DNA of 64,000 nucleotides from assembly GCA_035550595.1 (NCBI GenBank), contig DASZOV010000127.1:26831-90830 (forward strand), given 5' to 3'. The notes beneath the pieces were generated by a model, which was not told where the DNA came from, ran no database searches, and saw only the letters and a list, made by a program, of their open reading frames with translations. Position numbers and translations under genes: made by a program. Below, in pieces: positions 39,234-47,448 of the stretch. The stretch is from CALFMR01 sp035550595 (GTDB lineage: Bacteria > Acidobacteriota > Vicinamibacteria > Vicinamibacterales > SCN-69-37). Position 1 is the stretch's first letter, and each line of letters opens with the position of its first letter.

Positions 39234-41396
39234 CTAGCGGGCGGTCGTCGAACGCGGCAGCGCAAAGGCGACGAACGCGCCCTTGGAGCTGCCCGGACGA
39301 GGCGACGTCTTGCCGCCGAAAGCCGCAATGACGACGAACTGCCGCCCGCCGGCTTCGTAGGTGGCAGGCGTCGCGTTGCCGGCGTTCACCATCGTGGTTT
39401 GCCAGAGCAAACGGCCCGTGTCCTTGTCGAAGGCGCGAAACTTGTTGTCGTAGTTGGTCGCGCCGATGAAGACGAGACCGCCGGCCGTGACAATCGGACC
39501 GCCGTAGTTCTCGGTCCCGGTGTCGGCCTGCCCTTTCGCCGCCAGTTCCGGATACTCGCCGAGCGGAATCTTCCACGCGTACTGACCCGTGTCGAGATCG
39601 ATCGCGTTCAGCGTGCCCCACGGCGGCGCGACGGCGGGATAGCCGTCCGGGTCGTACCACTTGTGATAGCCCGTGAAGTTGTAGGGCGGCGACGTCGACG
39701 CAGCGTCGTTCGACGCCGCACCGGTCTCGGCCGTGTCGCGCGTGCCGTCGCTCATCAAGTACTCGACGAGCGCGGACACGACCGCCGGCCGCAGCGACGA
39801 GAACGCCGGCATCCGCGTGCCGCCGTTCCGAATCGACGTGGTGACTTCCGCTGCCGTGCGCCGCGATGCGATGCCGCGGAGCGACGGGAACCCCGGTCCG
39901 CCCGATCGATCCGCGCCATGACAGGACGCGCATTGCGCGGTGTAGGTCGACGAGGCCGACGCATTGGTCCGCCGCCGCGTCTCGCGCATCGACGTCGTCC
40001 ACGCCAGGTCGTTCGCGTTGACGAAGAGCAGATGCCGATCGGGATCCCACGCCGAGCCGCCCCACTCCGCGCCGCCGTCGAAGCCGGGCATGATGACGGT
40101 GTCCTTGCCGATCGAGAACGGCACGAAGTTGCCGTCGCTGCGGAGCGCGCGGAAATGCTCGACGGCCCACGCGTGCGCCTCGGGCGTGCGCGTCGTCAGC
40201 ATGTCCTCGGTCAGGTGCTGGCGCGCGTACGCCGCGGGCGCGAGGACGAACGGCTGCGTCGGCGAGGTGACCTCGCCCGGCACGGTCGAGGCCGGCACGG
40301 GCCGCTCCTCGATCGGAAAGAGCGGCGTGCCGGTGACGCGATCGAACAGATAGACCCAGCCGATCTTGGACGTCTGCGCAACGGCGTCGACGAGCCGTCC
40401 GCCGCGCCGCACGGTGACGAGCGTCGGCGGCGAATCGAAGTCGCGATCCCAGACGTCGTGATGCACGCCCTGGAACGACCACAGCCGGCGTCCGCTCTCG
40501 GCGTCGAGCGCGAGGAGCGAGTTCGCGTAGAGATCGTTGCCGACGCGATTCCAGCCGTAGAAATCCGCCGCGGCCGATCCGGTCGGCACATAGACGATGC
40601 CGCGTATCGTGTCGACGGCCATGCCGGCCCAGTTGTTCGCCGCGCCCGAATACGTCCAGGCGTCTTTCGGCCAGGTCTCGTAGCCGGGTTCGCCCGGATG
40701 CGGAATCGTGTGGAACGCCCACTTCAGCCGACCGCTCCGGACGTCATACGCGCGCACGTCGCCGGGCGAGGCCGGCAACTGCTCGCTCACGCGGCCGCCA
40801 ACGATGAAGGTGTCGTGGTAGATGACGCCAGGTGACGTGAGCGTCACACTCTGCCGCTCGGGATCGCGGCCGAGATCCTGCTGCAGATCGATGCGGCCGT
40901 TGACGCCGAACGACGCGATGGGCTGGCCCGTCGCCGGATCGATCGCGTACACGTACCGACCGAAGCCCGCGAGAATGCGGCGGTCCCGGCCGTCCGTCCA
41001 ATACGTGATGCCGCGACAGGCCTGTCCGTGCGTGTCCGATGACCAGGACCACTTCAGCGTGCCCGTCGCACCGTCGAGCGCGATGAGCCGGCCGTCGGCG
41101 GTCTCCGCGTACACCACGCCGTCGATCACGAGCGGCGTCGTCTGTAACCCACCACGCGCATCGCCGCCCGGGTCGTACTGCCAGGCGACTTCGAGACGTG
41201 AGACGTTGTCGCGCGTGATCTCTTTGAGTGGCGAATAGCGCGTGTTGGCGGCGTCGCTGCCCGAGATGGCCCAGTCGCGGCCAGTCGACGCCGATGTGGC
41301 TGGCGCCGGACGCTGAGCGAAGACGACGAAAGTTGCCGCGCCGGCGAGCGCGAGTGGCGCCAGCCATGCCGTGATGCGAAGAGTCGATCGTGTCAT
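39234..41396 (-). CDS. PQQ-dependent dehydrogenase with internal cytochrome c domain
   Basis: A 720-residue periplasmic quinohemoprotein. It has a signal or anchor segment (TAWLAPLALAGAATFVVFAQ) and beta-propeller motifs with tryptophan docking: DWAISGSDAANTRYSPLKEI, GVVYAETADGRLIALDGATG and LKWSWSSDTHGQACRGITYW. One CxxCH heme site (CASCH, near residues 488-492) is inserted in the propeller as a cytochrome c domain, with a distal Met likely in GGTRMPAFSSL. The propeller then resumes (GTENYGGPIVTAGGLVFIGA). It oxidises an alcohol or sugar and passes electrons to its heme. Its ATG overlaps the Crp-type gene stop by 4 bp. Confidence 0.92.
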   Translation of the reverse strand: MTRSTLRITAWLAPLALAGAATFVVFAQRPAPATSASTGRDWAISGSDAANTRYSPLKEITRDNVSRLEVAWQYDPGGDARGGLQTTPLVIDGVVYAETADGRLIALDGATGTLKWSWSSDTHGQACRGITYWTDGRDRRILAGFGRYVYAIDPATGQPIASFGVNGRIDLQQDLGRDPERQSVTLTSPGVIYHDTFIVGGRVSEQLPASPGDVRAYDVRSGRLKWAFHTIPHPGEPGYETWPKDAWTYSGAANNWAGMAVDTIRGIVYVPTGSAAADFYGWNRVGNDLYANSLLALDAESGRRLWSFQGVHHDVWDRDFDSPPTLVTVRRGGRLVDAVAQTSKIGWVYLFDRVTGTPLFPIEERPVPASTVPGEVTSPTQPFVLAPAAYARQHLTEDMLTTRTPEAHAWAVEHFRALRSDGNFVPFSIGKDTVIMPGFDGGAEWGGSAWDPDRHLLFVNANDLAWTTSMRETRRRTNASASSTYTAQCASCHGADRSGGPGFPSLRGIASRRTAAEVTTSIRNGGTRMPAFSSLRPAVVSALVEYLMSDGTRDTAETGAASNDAASTSPPYNFTGYHKWYDPDGYPAVAPPWGTLNAIDLDTGQYAWKIPLGEYPELAAKGQADTGTENYGGPIVTAGGLVFIGATNYDNKFRAFDKDTGRLLWQTTMVNAGNATPATYEAGGRQFVVIAAFGGKTSPRPGSSKGAFVAFALPRSTTAR

Positions 41397-42103
41397 GGTT
41401 CGTCCGCGTCGCGCGCCTGGGCTTCGAGATCGTCGAACGATCGGATGACGAGCCCCTGCCGCGACGTGCGCAGGATGCCGGCCGACTGCCAGCGCGAGAG
41501 CGTGCGGCTCACCGTGTAGAGCGTCGTGCCGGACAACTGCGCGAGGTCCTGGCGCGTGAGCCGATGGCGGAGCGCGATGCCGTCCGGTGCGCGTTCGCCG
41601 GACTGGCGCATCAGGCGCAAGAGCGCGTGCGCGATCCGCTGGCTCGCGCGCTCGGTCGAGAGCTCCTGCAGCCGTGTCATCGCGTCGTTCATGTGCGCGG
41701 CCATCTCGCGCATGAGGTTCTCGCGCACGAGCGGATAGCGATCGAGCAGCGTCTTGAGTTGATCGGCGCGCCATTGGTAGAGCTCGGTCGCGCCCACGGC
41801 AATCGCCGTGACGGGATAACGCCCGGCCTTGAGCGCGACGACGCCGCCGAAGGGCTCGCCAGGCCAGATGAAGCGGACGATCAACTCGTCGCCGCCGGCC
41901 GTGACCTGGAGCAGCTTCAACCGGCCCTGGCTGACGATCGCGAAGACGTCAGCGGGATCGCCTTGACTCGCGACGGTCTGGCCGGCGCGCGCCTCGCGAA
42001 TCGTCGCCGCGTCGAGCCACACGCGCCGATCGGCGGCCGAGAGGCCGTCGAAGACACGCGACTCGGCGAGATTCACGCGCGAGGATGCGGGCGTAGGCGC
42101 CAT
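41393..42103 (-). CDS. Crp/Fnr-family transcriptional regulator
   Basis: A 236-residue regulator with cyclic-nucleotide-binding-like fold (VASQGDPADVFAIVSQGRLK, FIWPGEPFGGVVALKAGRYP) and C-terminal Crp-type winged helix (LTRQDLAQLSGTTLYTVSRT, LSRWQSAGILRTSRQGLVI). ATG 42103 is chosen; GTG 42127 is possible. Its stop overlaps the quinohemoprotein ATG, so both are one transcript and the regulator may control the redox genes around it in response to substrate or oxygen. No cysteines for an Fe-S cluster are seen. Confidence 0.9.
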   Translation of the reverse strand: MAPTPASSRVNLAESRVFDGLSAADRRVWLDAATIREARAGQTVASQGDPADVFAIVSQGRLKLLQVTAGGDELIVRFIWPGEPFGGVVALKAGRYPVTAIAVGATELYQWRADQLKTLLDRYPLVRENLMREMAAHMNDAMTRLQELSTERASQRIAHALLRLMRQSGERAPDGIALRHRLTRQDLAQLSGTTLYTVSRTLSRWQSAGILRTSRQGLVIRSFDDLEAQARDADEP

Positions 42104-42199
42104 CAGGCCCGATCTCCACGCACGCACGGCGCCGGCGCGCCGCGGAATGTCACGACCACGGCCCGTATCATAGCCCGCGGACCGCGATGGTCGCGACGA

Positions 42200-43654
42200 T
42201 CACAGCGTCTTCAGGTACTCGATGAGCGCGCGCTTGGCGTCGGGCGAGAGCGCGGTGCCGTACTCGTGGCCTTGCGGACTATTGCCGGGCTGGGTCGTGT
42301 CGTATGGCGTGCCCTCGCGCTCCGCATCCGGGCCGGTGGACACGAATCCGACGCGCGACGAGTCGTAGACGTCGTATCCGCGCCAGAACGATCGCGGACG
42401 CGCCGACGACGGTTCCAGGAGATCCGTCAGCGTCGGCACCGAGCCGTTGTGCAGGTACGGCGCGCGCAGCCATAGGCCCTCGAGGGGCACCGCGACATAG
42501 CCGCCGCCCGTGCGGAAGTGCGAGAACTGCCATGCGTGGCCCGTGCCGTACGCGTTGTAGGCCGCCGCGGATGCCGGCGTCCACATGTCGAGCCGATGGC
42601 GATCGGTGCCAATCTCGGCGAGCGGAATCACCGTGCCCGTCCGCGCGCCGCCGGGTCCGTGACACGACGCGCACTCGGTCTGGAACACCGTCGCGCCCTG
42701 GGCGGCAAGCGTCTGGTCGATTGGAAACGGATACGCGGGCGGCTGCACCTGGCTGATGAAGTTCTGGATGCGCCGCAGGCTCGACATCGATCGCGGATCG
42801 GTCGCGTTCCACTTCGCGAAGTCACGATCCACCCACTTCATCGTCGCGCCGTCGCCGAGCGCCGACGACAGCACGACTTCCTGCAGCGTGTCGTTCAGGC
42901 CGTCCCAGTGGAACGCGTAGCCCGTGTGCCGCGCGAGGTTCCACACCGGTTCCATGTCGGAGTTGCCGATCGTCTGGTCGACCGGCTGCTTCAGGATCGA
43001 GAACTTGACCGGGTTGAACGGATCGATTCGGCCGCGGCCCCAGTCGGTGCGCGTGTCCATCCACGCGTCGCGGTCGCGAAGCTGGAGGATCGCGCGGCGC
43101 GTCTGCGGCACGATGACGAAGCGGTAGACCAGCCGATCGACGAGCGACAGGCGCGTGTTCTTCGCGATCTCGCCGAGGATCGTGTCGGCGGTGAAACGCG
43201 GATCGGACGCGCACGCGAAGAGGAACCGCAGATATTCCTGCTCGCCCGTCTGGTGCGACGGGCCGGCCGGGACGATCGTCGGGACCGCGTCGGGCCGCGT
43301 GCGGAACGTCGCCGTGTGGCACATCGCGCAATTGATTCCCACTCGCGGGAAACCGACCGTGACCTTCGAGAAGCCGACCGGCATCTCGTGACCGTCTTTG
43401 CCCGGCATGCCGAGCGCCGCGTACCCGCCGGGACGCGGCAGGTGGTCCGGGAACACGCGCGGCAGCACGAGCCAGATCCAGTACGGCACGCCCTGCTCTG
43501 CCTCGGTGCCGATCGATCCGAAGAGGAAGTGATCCTCATCCGACGCGAAGTACGGCGCGGGCTCTTCGCGGAAGAACTCGACGTAGGTGAACCACGCGCC
43601 GCCGGCGATGACGACGATGAGCGCGACCAGAAGGACGAGGCGTCGAGTCGTCAT
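42200..43654 (-). CDS. Diheme c-type cytochrome, RoxA/MauG-like superfamily
   Basis: A 484-residue protein with an N-terminal anchor (LVLLVALIVVIAGGAWFTYV). Two heme sites are CAMCH (109-113) and CASCH (328-332). The motif RAPYLHNGSVPTLTDLLEP near residue 400 is typical of RoxA-like and MauG/peroxidase-type diheme proteins. The family includes periplasmic oxygenases and peroxidases. It is a paralogue of the proteins at 44369 and 47449. Its ATG overlaps the small membrane-protein gene stop (ATGA). The substrate is unknown; a role downstream of the GMC and PQQ oxidoreductases is possible. Confidence 0.82.
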   Translation of the reverse strand: MTTRRLVLLVALIVVIAGGAWFTYVEFFREEPAPYFASDEDHFLFGSIGTEAEQGVPYWIWLVLPRVFPDHLPRPGGYAALGMPGKDGHEMPVGFSKVTVGFPRVGINCAMCHTATFRTRPDAVPTIVPAGPSHQTGEQEYLRFLFACASDPRFTADTILGEIAKNTRLSLVDRLVYRFVIVPQTRRAILQLRDRDAWMDTRTDWGRGRIDPFNPVKFSILKQPVDQTIGNSDMEPVWNLARHTGYAFHWDGLNDTLQEVVLSSALGDGATMKWVDRDFAKWNATDPRSMSSLRRIQNFISQVQPPAYPFPIDQTLAAQGATVFQTECASCHGPGGARTGTVIPLAEIGTDRHRLDMWTPASAAAYNAYGTGHAWQFSHFRTGGGYVAVPLEGLWLRAPYLHNGSVPTLTDLLEPSSARPRSFWRGYDVYDSSRVGFVSTGPDAEREGTPYDTTQPGNSPQGHEYGTALSPDAKRALIEYLKTL

Positions 43655-44070
43655 GCGAGTGACTGCTGGCTCGTGGGTGCTGACGCGACGCGCGGCGGCA
43701 GGCCACGCGCGAGCAGGATCGCTTCAGGCACGAGGAACACGAGATCGAAGTAACCCATCGGCCGATACACCGCGGCCTGGAAGCCAAGAAAGAAGACGAC
43801 GCCGGCGAGCCGCGCGCCGACGGCCGACCAGGCCGTGGCGCGATAACGGACCGGATCGATCCCAGCCGGCATGTAGAAGACGCTGAGCAACAGCAGCAGC
43901 CACGCCGCAAAGCGCGGCCAGACGAGCGGCGTCGCCGGCGGCAGGCCCGCGAACGCGATCAACCGATCGGGCGCGACGAGCGTCGGAACGGCGAGCGCGA
44001 CGTTGGCCGCGATGCCGAGCCACAGGACCCGCTTGAACCACCGCAGTGCACTGGCTGTCTGCATGGCCAT
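43651..44070 (-). CDS. Small four-helix membrane protein
   Basis: A 139-residue integral membrane protein with hydrophobic segments VLWLGIAANVALAVPTLVA, WPRFAAWLLLLLSVFYMPAG, AVGARLAGVVFFLGFQAAVY and YFDLVFLVPEAILLARGL. ATG 44070 is chosen because the upstream ATG 44091 lies in an intergenic repeat. It is coupled to the diheme cytochrome by an ATGA overlap and may be its membrane partner or a quinone-interacting subunit (inference). I do not recognise the family. Confidence 0.75.
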   Translation of the reverse strand: MAMQTASALRWFKRVLWLGIAANVALAVPTLVAPDRLIAFAGLPPATPLVWPRFAAWLLLLLSVFYMPAGIDPVRYRATAWSAVGARLAGVVFFLGFQAAVYRPMGYFDLVFLVPEAILLARGLPPRVASAPTSQQSLA

Positions 44071-44087
44071 CTTCTTTGAGTTGCCAG

Positions 44088-44311
44088 TCATCTTCTTTTG
44101 CAGTGCGTTGGGGCCATCTTTTCTTTACCTGCTCGCGGGGCCCCACCCCGCTCGCCTGTCATCTTCTTTGCAGTGCGTTGGGGCCCCACCCCCAGCGCTA
44201 CGCGCTTCGGCGCCCTCGCTACGTTCGCGAGTCATCTTTTTTGCAGTGCGTTGGGGCCCCACCCCCAACGCTACGCGCTTCGCCACCCTCGCTACGCTCG
44301 GGGGCTCGCGG
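44088..44311. repeat. Three tandem copies of a 73-80 bp intergenic repeat
   Basis: Copies start at 44088, 44159 and 44232, each with TCATCTT(C/T)TTTTGCAGTGCGTTGGGGCC. The second and third continue CCACCCCCA(A/G)CGCTACGC and CCCTCGCTACG. The first diverges after 28 bp. A single copy is at 37173-37252. These fill the ~300-bp gene-free stretch between the diheme cytochrome operons together with a TTCGCG triplet. Confidence 0.8.
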
Positions 44312-44330
44312 TGTCATCTTGATTTAGTCC

Positions 44331-44354
44331 CCTTCGCGTCTTCGCGCCTTCGCG
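44331..44354. repeat. TTCGCG triple repeat
   Basis: Three TTCGCG hexamers separated by TC and CC, just downstream of the tandem repeats and 15 bp from the cytochrome stop codon. Same element as 37282-37306. Confidence 0.6.
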
Positions 44355-44368
44355 TGAGACCTCTGCTC

Positions 44369-45880
44369 TCAGAACGTCTTCAAATACTCCACGAGCGCGC
44401 GCTTGTCATCCGGCGGCAGCGACGTGCCGTACAGGTGCCCGCCGTTACCGTTGCCCTCGATCGACGTGTCGTAGCGAAAGAACGTCCGTCCGTCGAGCGC
44501 GGGCATCGTCCAGACGAAGCCGCCGTCGACTTGGTCGTAAACGTCGTTGCCGCGATAGAACACCGTCGGCCGATCGGCGGGCGCGTCGAGCAGGGCGCGG
44601 AGCGTCGGCACCGAGCCGTTGTGCAAGTACGGCGCGCGCGCCCAGATGCCGTCGAGCGGCTGGTTCGCGTAGCCGTCTGTCTTGCGGAAATGGCTGAAGC
44701 GAAAGGTCGAGTCGGGATAGAGCCCGTATTGGTTGTCGGCGAAGACGGCCGTGTACGAATCCAGTCGATGACGGTCGGTCCCGATCTCGTCGATGGGCGT
44801 GATGAGCCCGACGCGCGCGCCGGTCTTGACGCCCTCGCGGAAGCGAGCGTCGGCGTGGCAGTCGATGCAGTACTGCGCGTAAACCGACGCGCCGCGCGCC
44901 GCGAGCGTCTGGTCGATCGCGAACGGGTACTTCGGCGGCGGCAGCGTCCAGATCCAGTCGCGGATGCGTTTGAGCGACGCGTGATCGACGGTCACCGGCG
45001 TCACGCCCGCGCCGAGCGCCGCGCTCAAGTTGCGCTCGTCGACCGACGTGTTGTCGCCGTCCCAGTGCAGGTGCATGCCCTCGCGCGGCTGCTGATTCCA
45101 GAGCGACGGGAAGTCCGCCGCGCCGATGCGCTCGCTCGCGGGCAGCGTGGCGAGATCCCAGTTGAACTGGACGGCCTTGTAAGGATTGAACGTGTCGACG
45201 CGCCCGCGACCCCAGTCCGGCACGCGGCCGTCGAGGAGCGGCGCGATGCGATTGCGGAGCGCGAGCGTCTGCAGCTTCAGCCGATCGATCAAACCAACGC
45301 GGAGCAACGCGCGCTCGAAGAGCGACGGCCCGCCCGTCTTCGGCAGCCGCCCACGGACGGCATCGGCCGTGAGCCGATTGTCGAGCGTGCAGTCGATCAC
45401 GAACTGCACGACCTTCTGCAGATCGAGCGTGTTGGCCGGCATCCCGAGCACGATCGTGGGCGCGGCCGTCGGCGAGGCGCGAACCGTGTTCGTGTGGCAG
45501 AGCGCGCAGTTGAACCCGACCTGATCGATCCCCAGCCGCCGCCGGCGACCGACGCCGACCGGCAGGTCGTGCCCCGGCTCCATCACGAAACCCAGCGACG
45601 CGTATCCGCCCGGCAGCTTGTCGCGGCAGACCGACGGCAGCGCCTGGAAGACCCAGTACGGCGGCAGCGCGCCGCCGACCGGCGCGAGCAGCGACACGCC
45701 CGGCTCGCTGCCAATCGATCCGTATTTGAAGTGCTCGGCGATGTCCGAGTAGGTCACAGGGCGGTCGACGGCGATCGACACGGCCACCCAAATCGCACCG
45801 GCCACGACGACGACGAGCGCGGTCCAGAGCGCCCAGCGCACGACGCGACGGCACGTCGTCCAGAACGACGGTCCGGCCAT
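44369..45880 (-). CDS. Diheme c-type cytochrome, RoxA/MauG-like superfamily
   Basis: A 503-residue protein. ATG 45880 is chosen for GAGG five to six bases upstream; a TTG at 45901 would overlap the previous gene. It has an N-terminal anchor (ALWTALVVVVAGAIWVAVSI). Heme sites are CALCH (about 125-129) and CIDCH (about 345-349), and the family motif is RAPYLHNGSVPTLRALLDA. The order of motifs and the ending (LYGTSLPPDDKRALVEYLKTF) match the cytochrome at 42200 (YGTALSPDAKRALIEYLKTL), so they are paralogues. It lies directly after the OYE-type gene in the same direction, so a shared electron pathway is likely. Confidence 0.83.
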   Translation of the reverse strand: MAGPSFWTTCRRVVRWALWTALVVVVAGAIWVAVSIAVDRPVTYSDIAEHFKYGSIGSEPGVSLLAPVGGALPPYWVFQALPSVCRDKLPGGYASLGFVMEPGHDLPVGVGRRRRLGIDQVGFNCALCHTNTVRASPTAAPTIVLGMPANTLDLQKVVQFVIDCTLDNRLTADAVRGRLPKTGGPSLFERALLRVGLIDRLKLQTLALRNRIAPLLDGRVPDWGRGRVDTFNPYKAVQFNWDLATLPASERIGAADFPSLWNQQPREGMHLHWDGDNTSVDERNLSAALGAGVTPVTVDHASLKRIRDWIWTLPPPKYPFAIDQTLAARGASVYAQYCIDCHADARFREGVKTGARVGLITPIDEIGTDRHRLDSYTAVFADNQYGLYPDSTFRFSHFRKTDGYANQPLDGIWARAPYLHNGSVPTLRALLDAPADRPTVFYRGNDVYDQVDGGFVWTMPALDGRTFFRYDTSIEGNGNGGHLYGTSLPPDDKRALVEYLKTF

Positions 45881-45893
45881 GACGACCTCGGGC

Positions 45894-47225
45894 TCAGACA
45901 AAGGCCGGCGGGTCGAACACCGACATGATCTGGGCGAGCATCGCCTCGCGGCTCTCGAAGCGGCTCTCCTCGTAGCAGCCGATCGGATGCTCGACCACGT
46001 GGACGAGGCACTTGTTGCAGTAAGTGCAGGGCTTCTCCGCGCGATCGCGTCCGGCGGCGAACTGCTGGACGAGATCGTTGTTGGCGACGAGCGGCCGCGC
46101 CATGCTCACGGCGTCCGTGTCGCCGCGATCGATCGCGGCGCGGATGACCGAGGCCGTCTGAAAGCCGCCCGTGCAGATGACCGGCACGGTCACGGCCTGC
46201 TTGATCGCGCGCGCGTCGAGGAGGAGCGCGCCTTCGATCTTGTCGGCCGGCACTCCCGCGTCGAGCCACGCCTTGCGGAACGCGGCGCCGGTCACCGTGC
46301 CGCGAAACAGCAGCAGGTTTCTGAACGTGTCGTGCCCGCTCGAGGCGAGCTGCTCGTAGGTCTGGCCGAGCACGTCGACCGGCAGGTCCGCGCCGGCCGG
46401 ATTCTTCGGGTGCGGAAACGACGCGCCCGTCGACACGTGAATCGCGTCGACACCGGCCTCGACGAGCCACTGGCACACCTGGATGGATTCGTCGATCGTG
46501 TTGCCCGGCTTCTCGAACCGCAGCTTGAGGAAGATCAGGTCGTTCGCGTGTTCGACCGCGCTGATCTTCATCTGCAGGTGGAAGTCGCGCCCCACGCGCG
46601 CGCGGATCGCCTTGACGATGTCGAGGACGAAGCGCGCGCGGTTCTCGAGCGAACCGCCGTACTCGTCCGTGCGGTCGTTGATCGCCGAGCTGAGGAACTG
46701 CGTGATGAGATACCCGTTCGCGCCGTGCAGCTCGACGCCGTCGAGCCCGGCCTCGCGCGCGCGCCGCGCGCCCTCGGCGAACGCGGTGACCGTGTCCTTG
46801 ATCTCCTGGAGCGTCATGCGCGTGCACTCAAAACCGTGCAGCGGGTCGCGCGTGTCGGTCGAGCTCACGCCAACGGGATACTCGATGCCGGGGATGTCGC
46901 GCTGCCGGCCGCCGTGGCTGAGCTGCAGGATGTACTTGCAGTCGTGCTGGTGGACCGCTTCACCCACCGCGCGCCAGAACGGAATCTCGCGGTCGCTGTG
47001 GATCGTCGCGTAGTTCGGCATGATGCGGCCGATGATGACGACCGGCACGTAGGACGAGATGATGGCGCCCACGCCGCCCTTGGCGAACTTCAGCTCCCAG
47101 TTGAGCCGGGCCTGCGTGCCCGTGCCGTCGTAGTTGTCGAGGCGTCCGGCGATGTTCGATCGGAAGACGCGGTTCTTGACCGTGAGATTCCTGAACGCGA
47201 GCGGCTGGAAGATCGTATCGGGCAT
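45894..47225 (-). CDS. NADH:flavin oxidoreductase, old yellow enzyme family with Fe-S motif
   Basis: A 443-residue TIM-barrel flavoenzyme. Motifs: IFQPLAFRNLTVKNRVFRSN, YILQLSHGGRQ, DGVELHGANGYLITQFLSSA, NDRTDEYGGSLENRARFVLD and VICTGGFQTASVIRAAIDRG (FMN phosphate site), with SMARPLVANNDLV. A C-terminal CTYCNKC...C cluster motif resembles the [4Fe-4S] site of the 2,4-dienoyl-CoA reductase branch, but the second NAD-binding domain of that branch is absent. It is cytoplasmic (no signal). GAGGTG precedes ATG 47225. It is divergent from the diheme lipoprotein across 223 bp. The probable role is reduction of an enone or dienoyl product of the periplasmic pathway. Confidence 0.9.
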   Translation of the reverse strand: MPDTIFQPLAFRNLTVKNRVFRSNIAGRLDNYDGTGTQARLNWELKFAKGGVGAIISSYVPVVIIGRIMPNYATIHSDREIPFWRAVGEAVHQHDCKYILQLSHGGRQRDIPGIEYPVGVSSTDTRDPLHGFECTRMTLQEIKDTVTAFAEGARRAREAGLDGVELHGANGYLITQFLSSAINDRTDEYGGSLENRARFVLDIVKAIRARVGRDFHLQMKISAVEHANDLIFLKLRFEKPGNTIDESIQVCQWLVEAGVDAIHVSTGASFPHPKNPAGADLPVDVLGQTYEQLASSGHDTFRNLLLFRGTVTGAAFRKAWLDAGVPADKIEGALLLDARAIKQAVTVPVICTGGFQTASVIRAAIDRGDTDAVSMARPLVANNDLVQQFAAGRDRAEKPCTYCNKCLVHVVEHPIGCYEESRFESREAMLAQIMSVFDPPAFV

Positions 47226-47448
47226 GGCGACACCTCGAACGGGCTTTCGCCGGATGAAACGGTCTTACCGAACACCGCGAGCGACGCCGCCAGACGCCCC
47301 TCGTCCTCGGAACGACGGAGCAACGGCGTGCGCCTCCCCCTCGTGCGGGAGGCAAATGCTGGGGAGGAGCGGCGACATTCAAACACACCCATCGCCGGAG
47401 AGCAAGGCCGTGCTACTCTACGGCACCCCAGCAGCAGGAGACACGGGC

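Noticed and set aside
44088..44311. CRISPR array
   Set aside because: Repeat units are 73-80 bp, imperfect and contain no unique equal-length spacers, and no cas genes are near. It is an intergenic tandem repeat.
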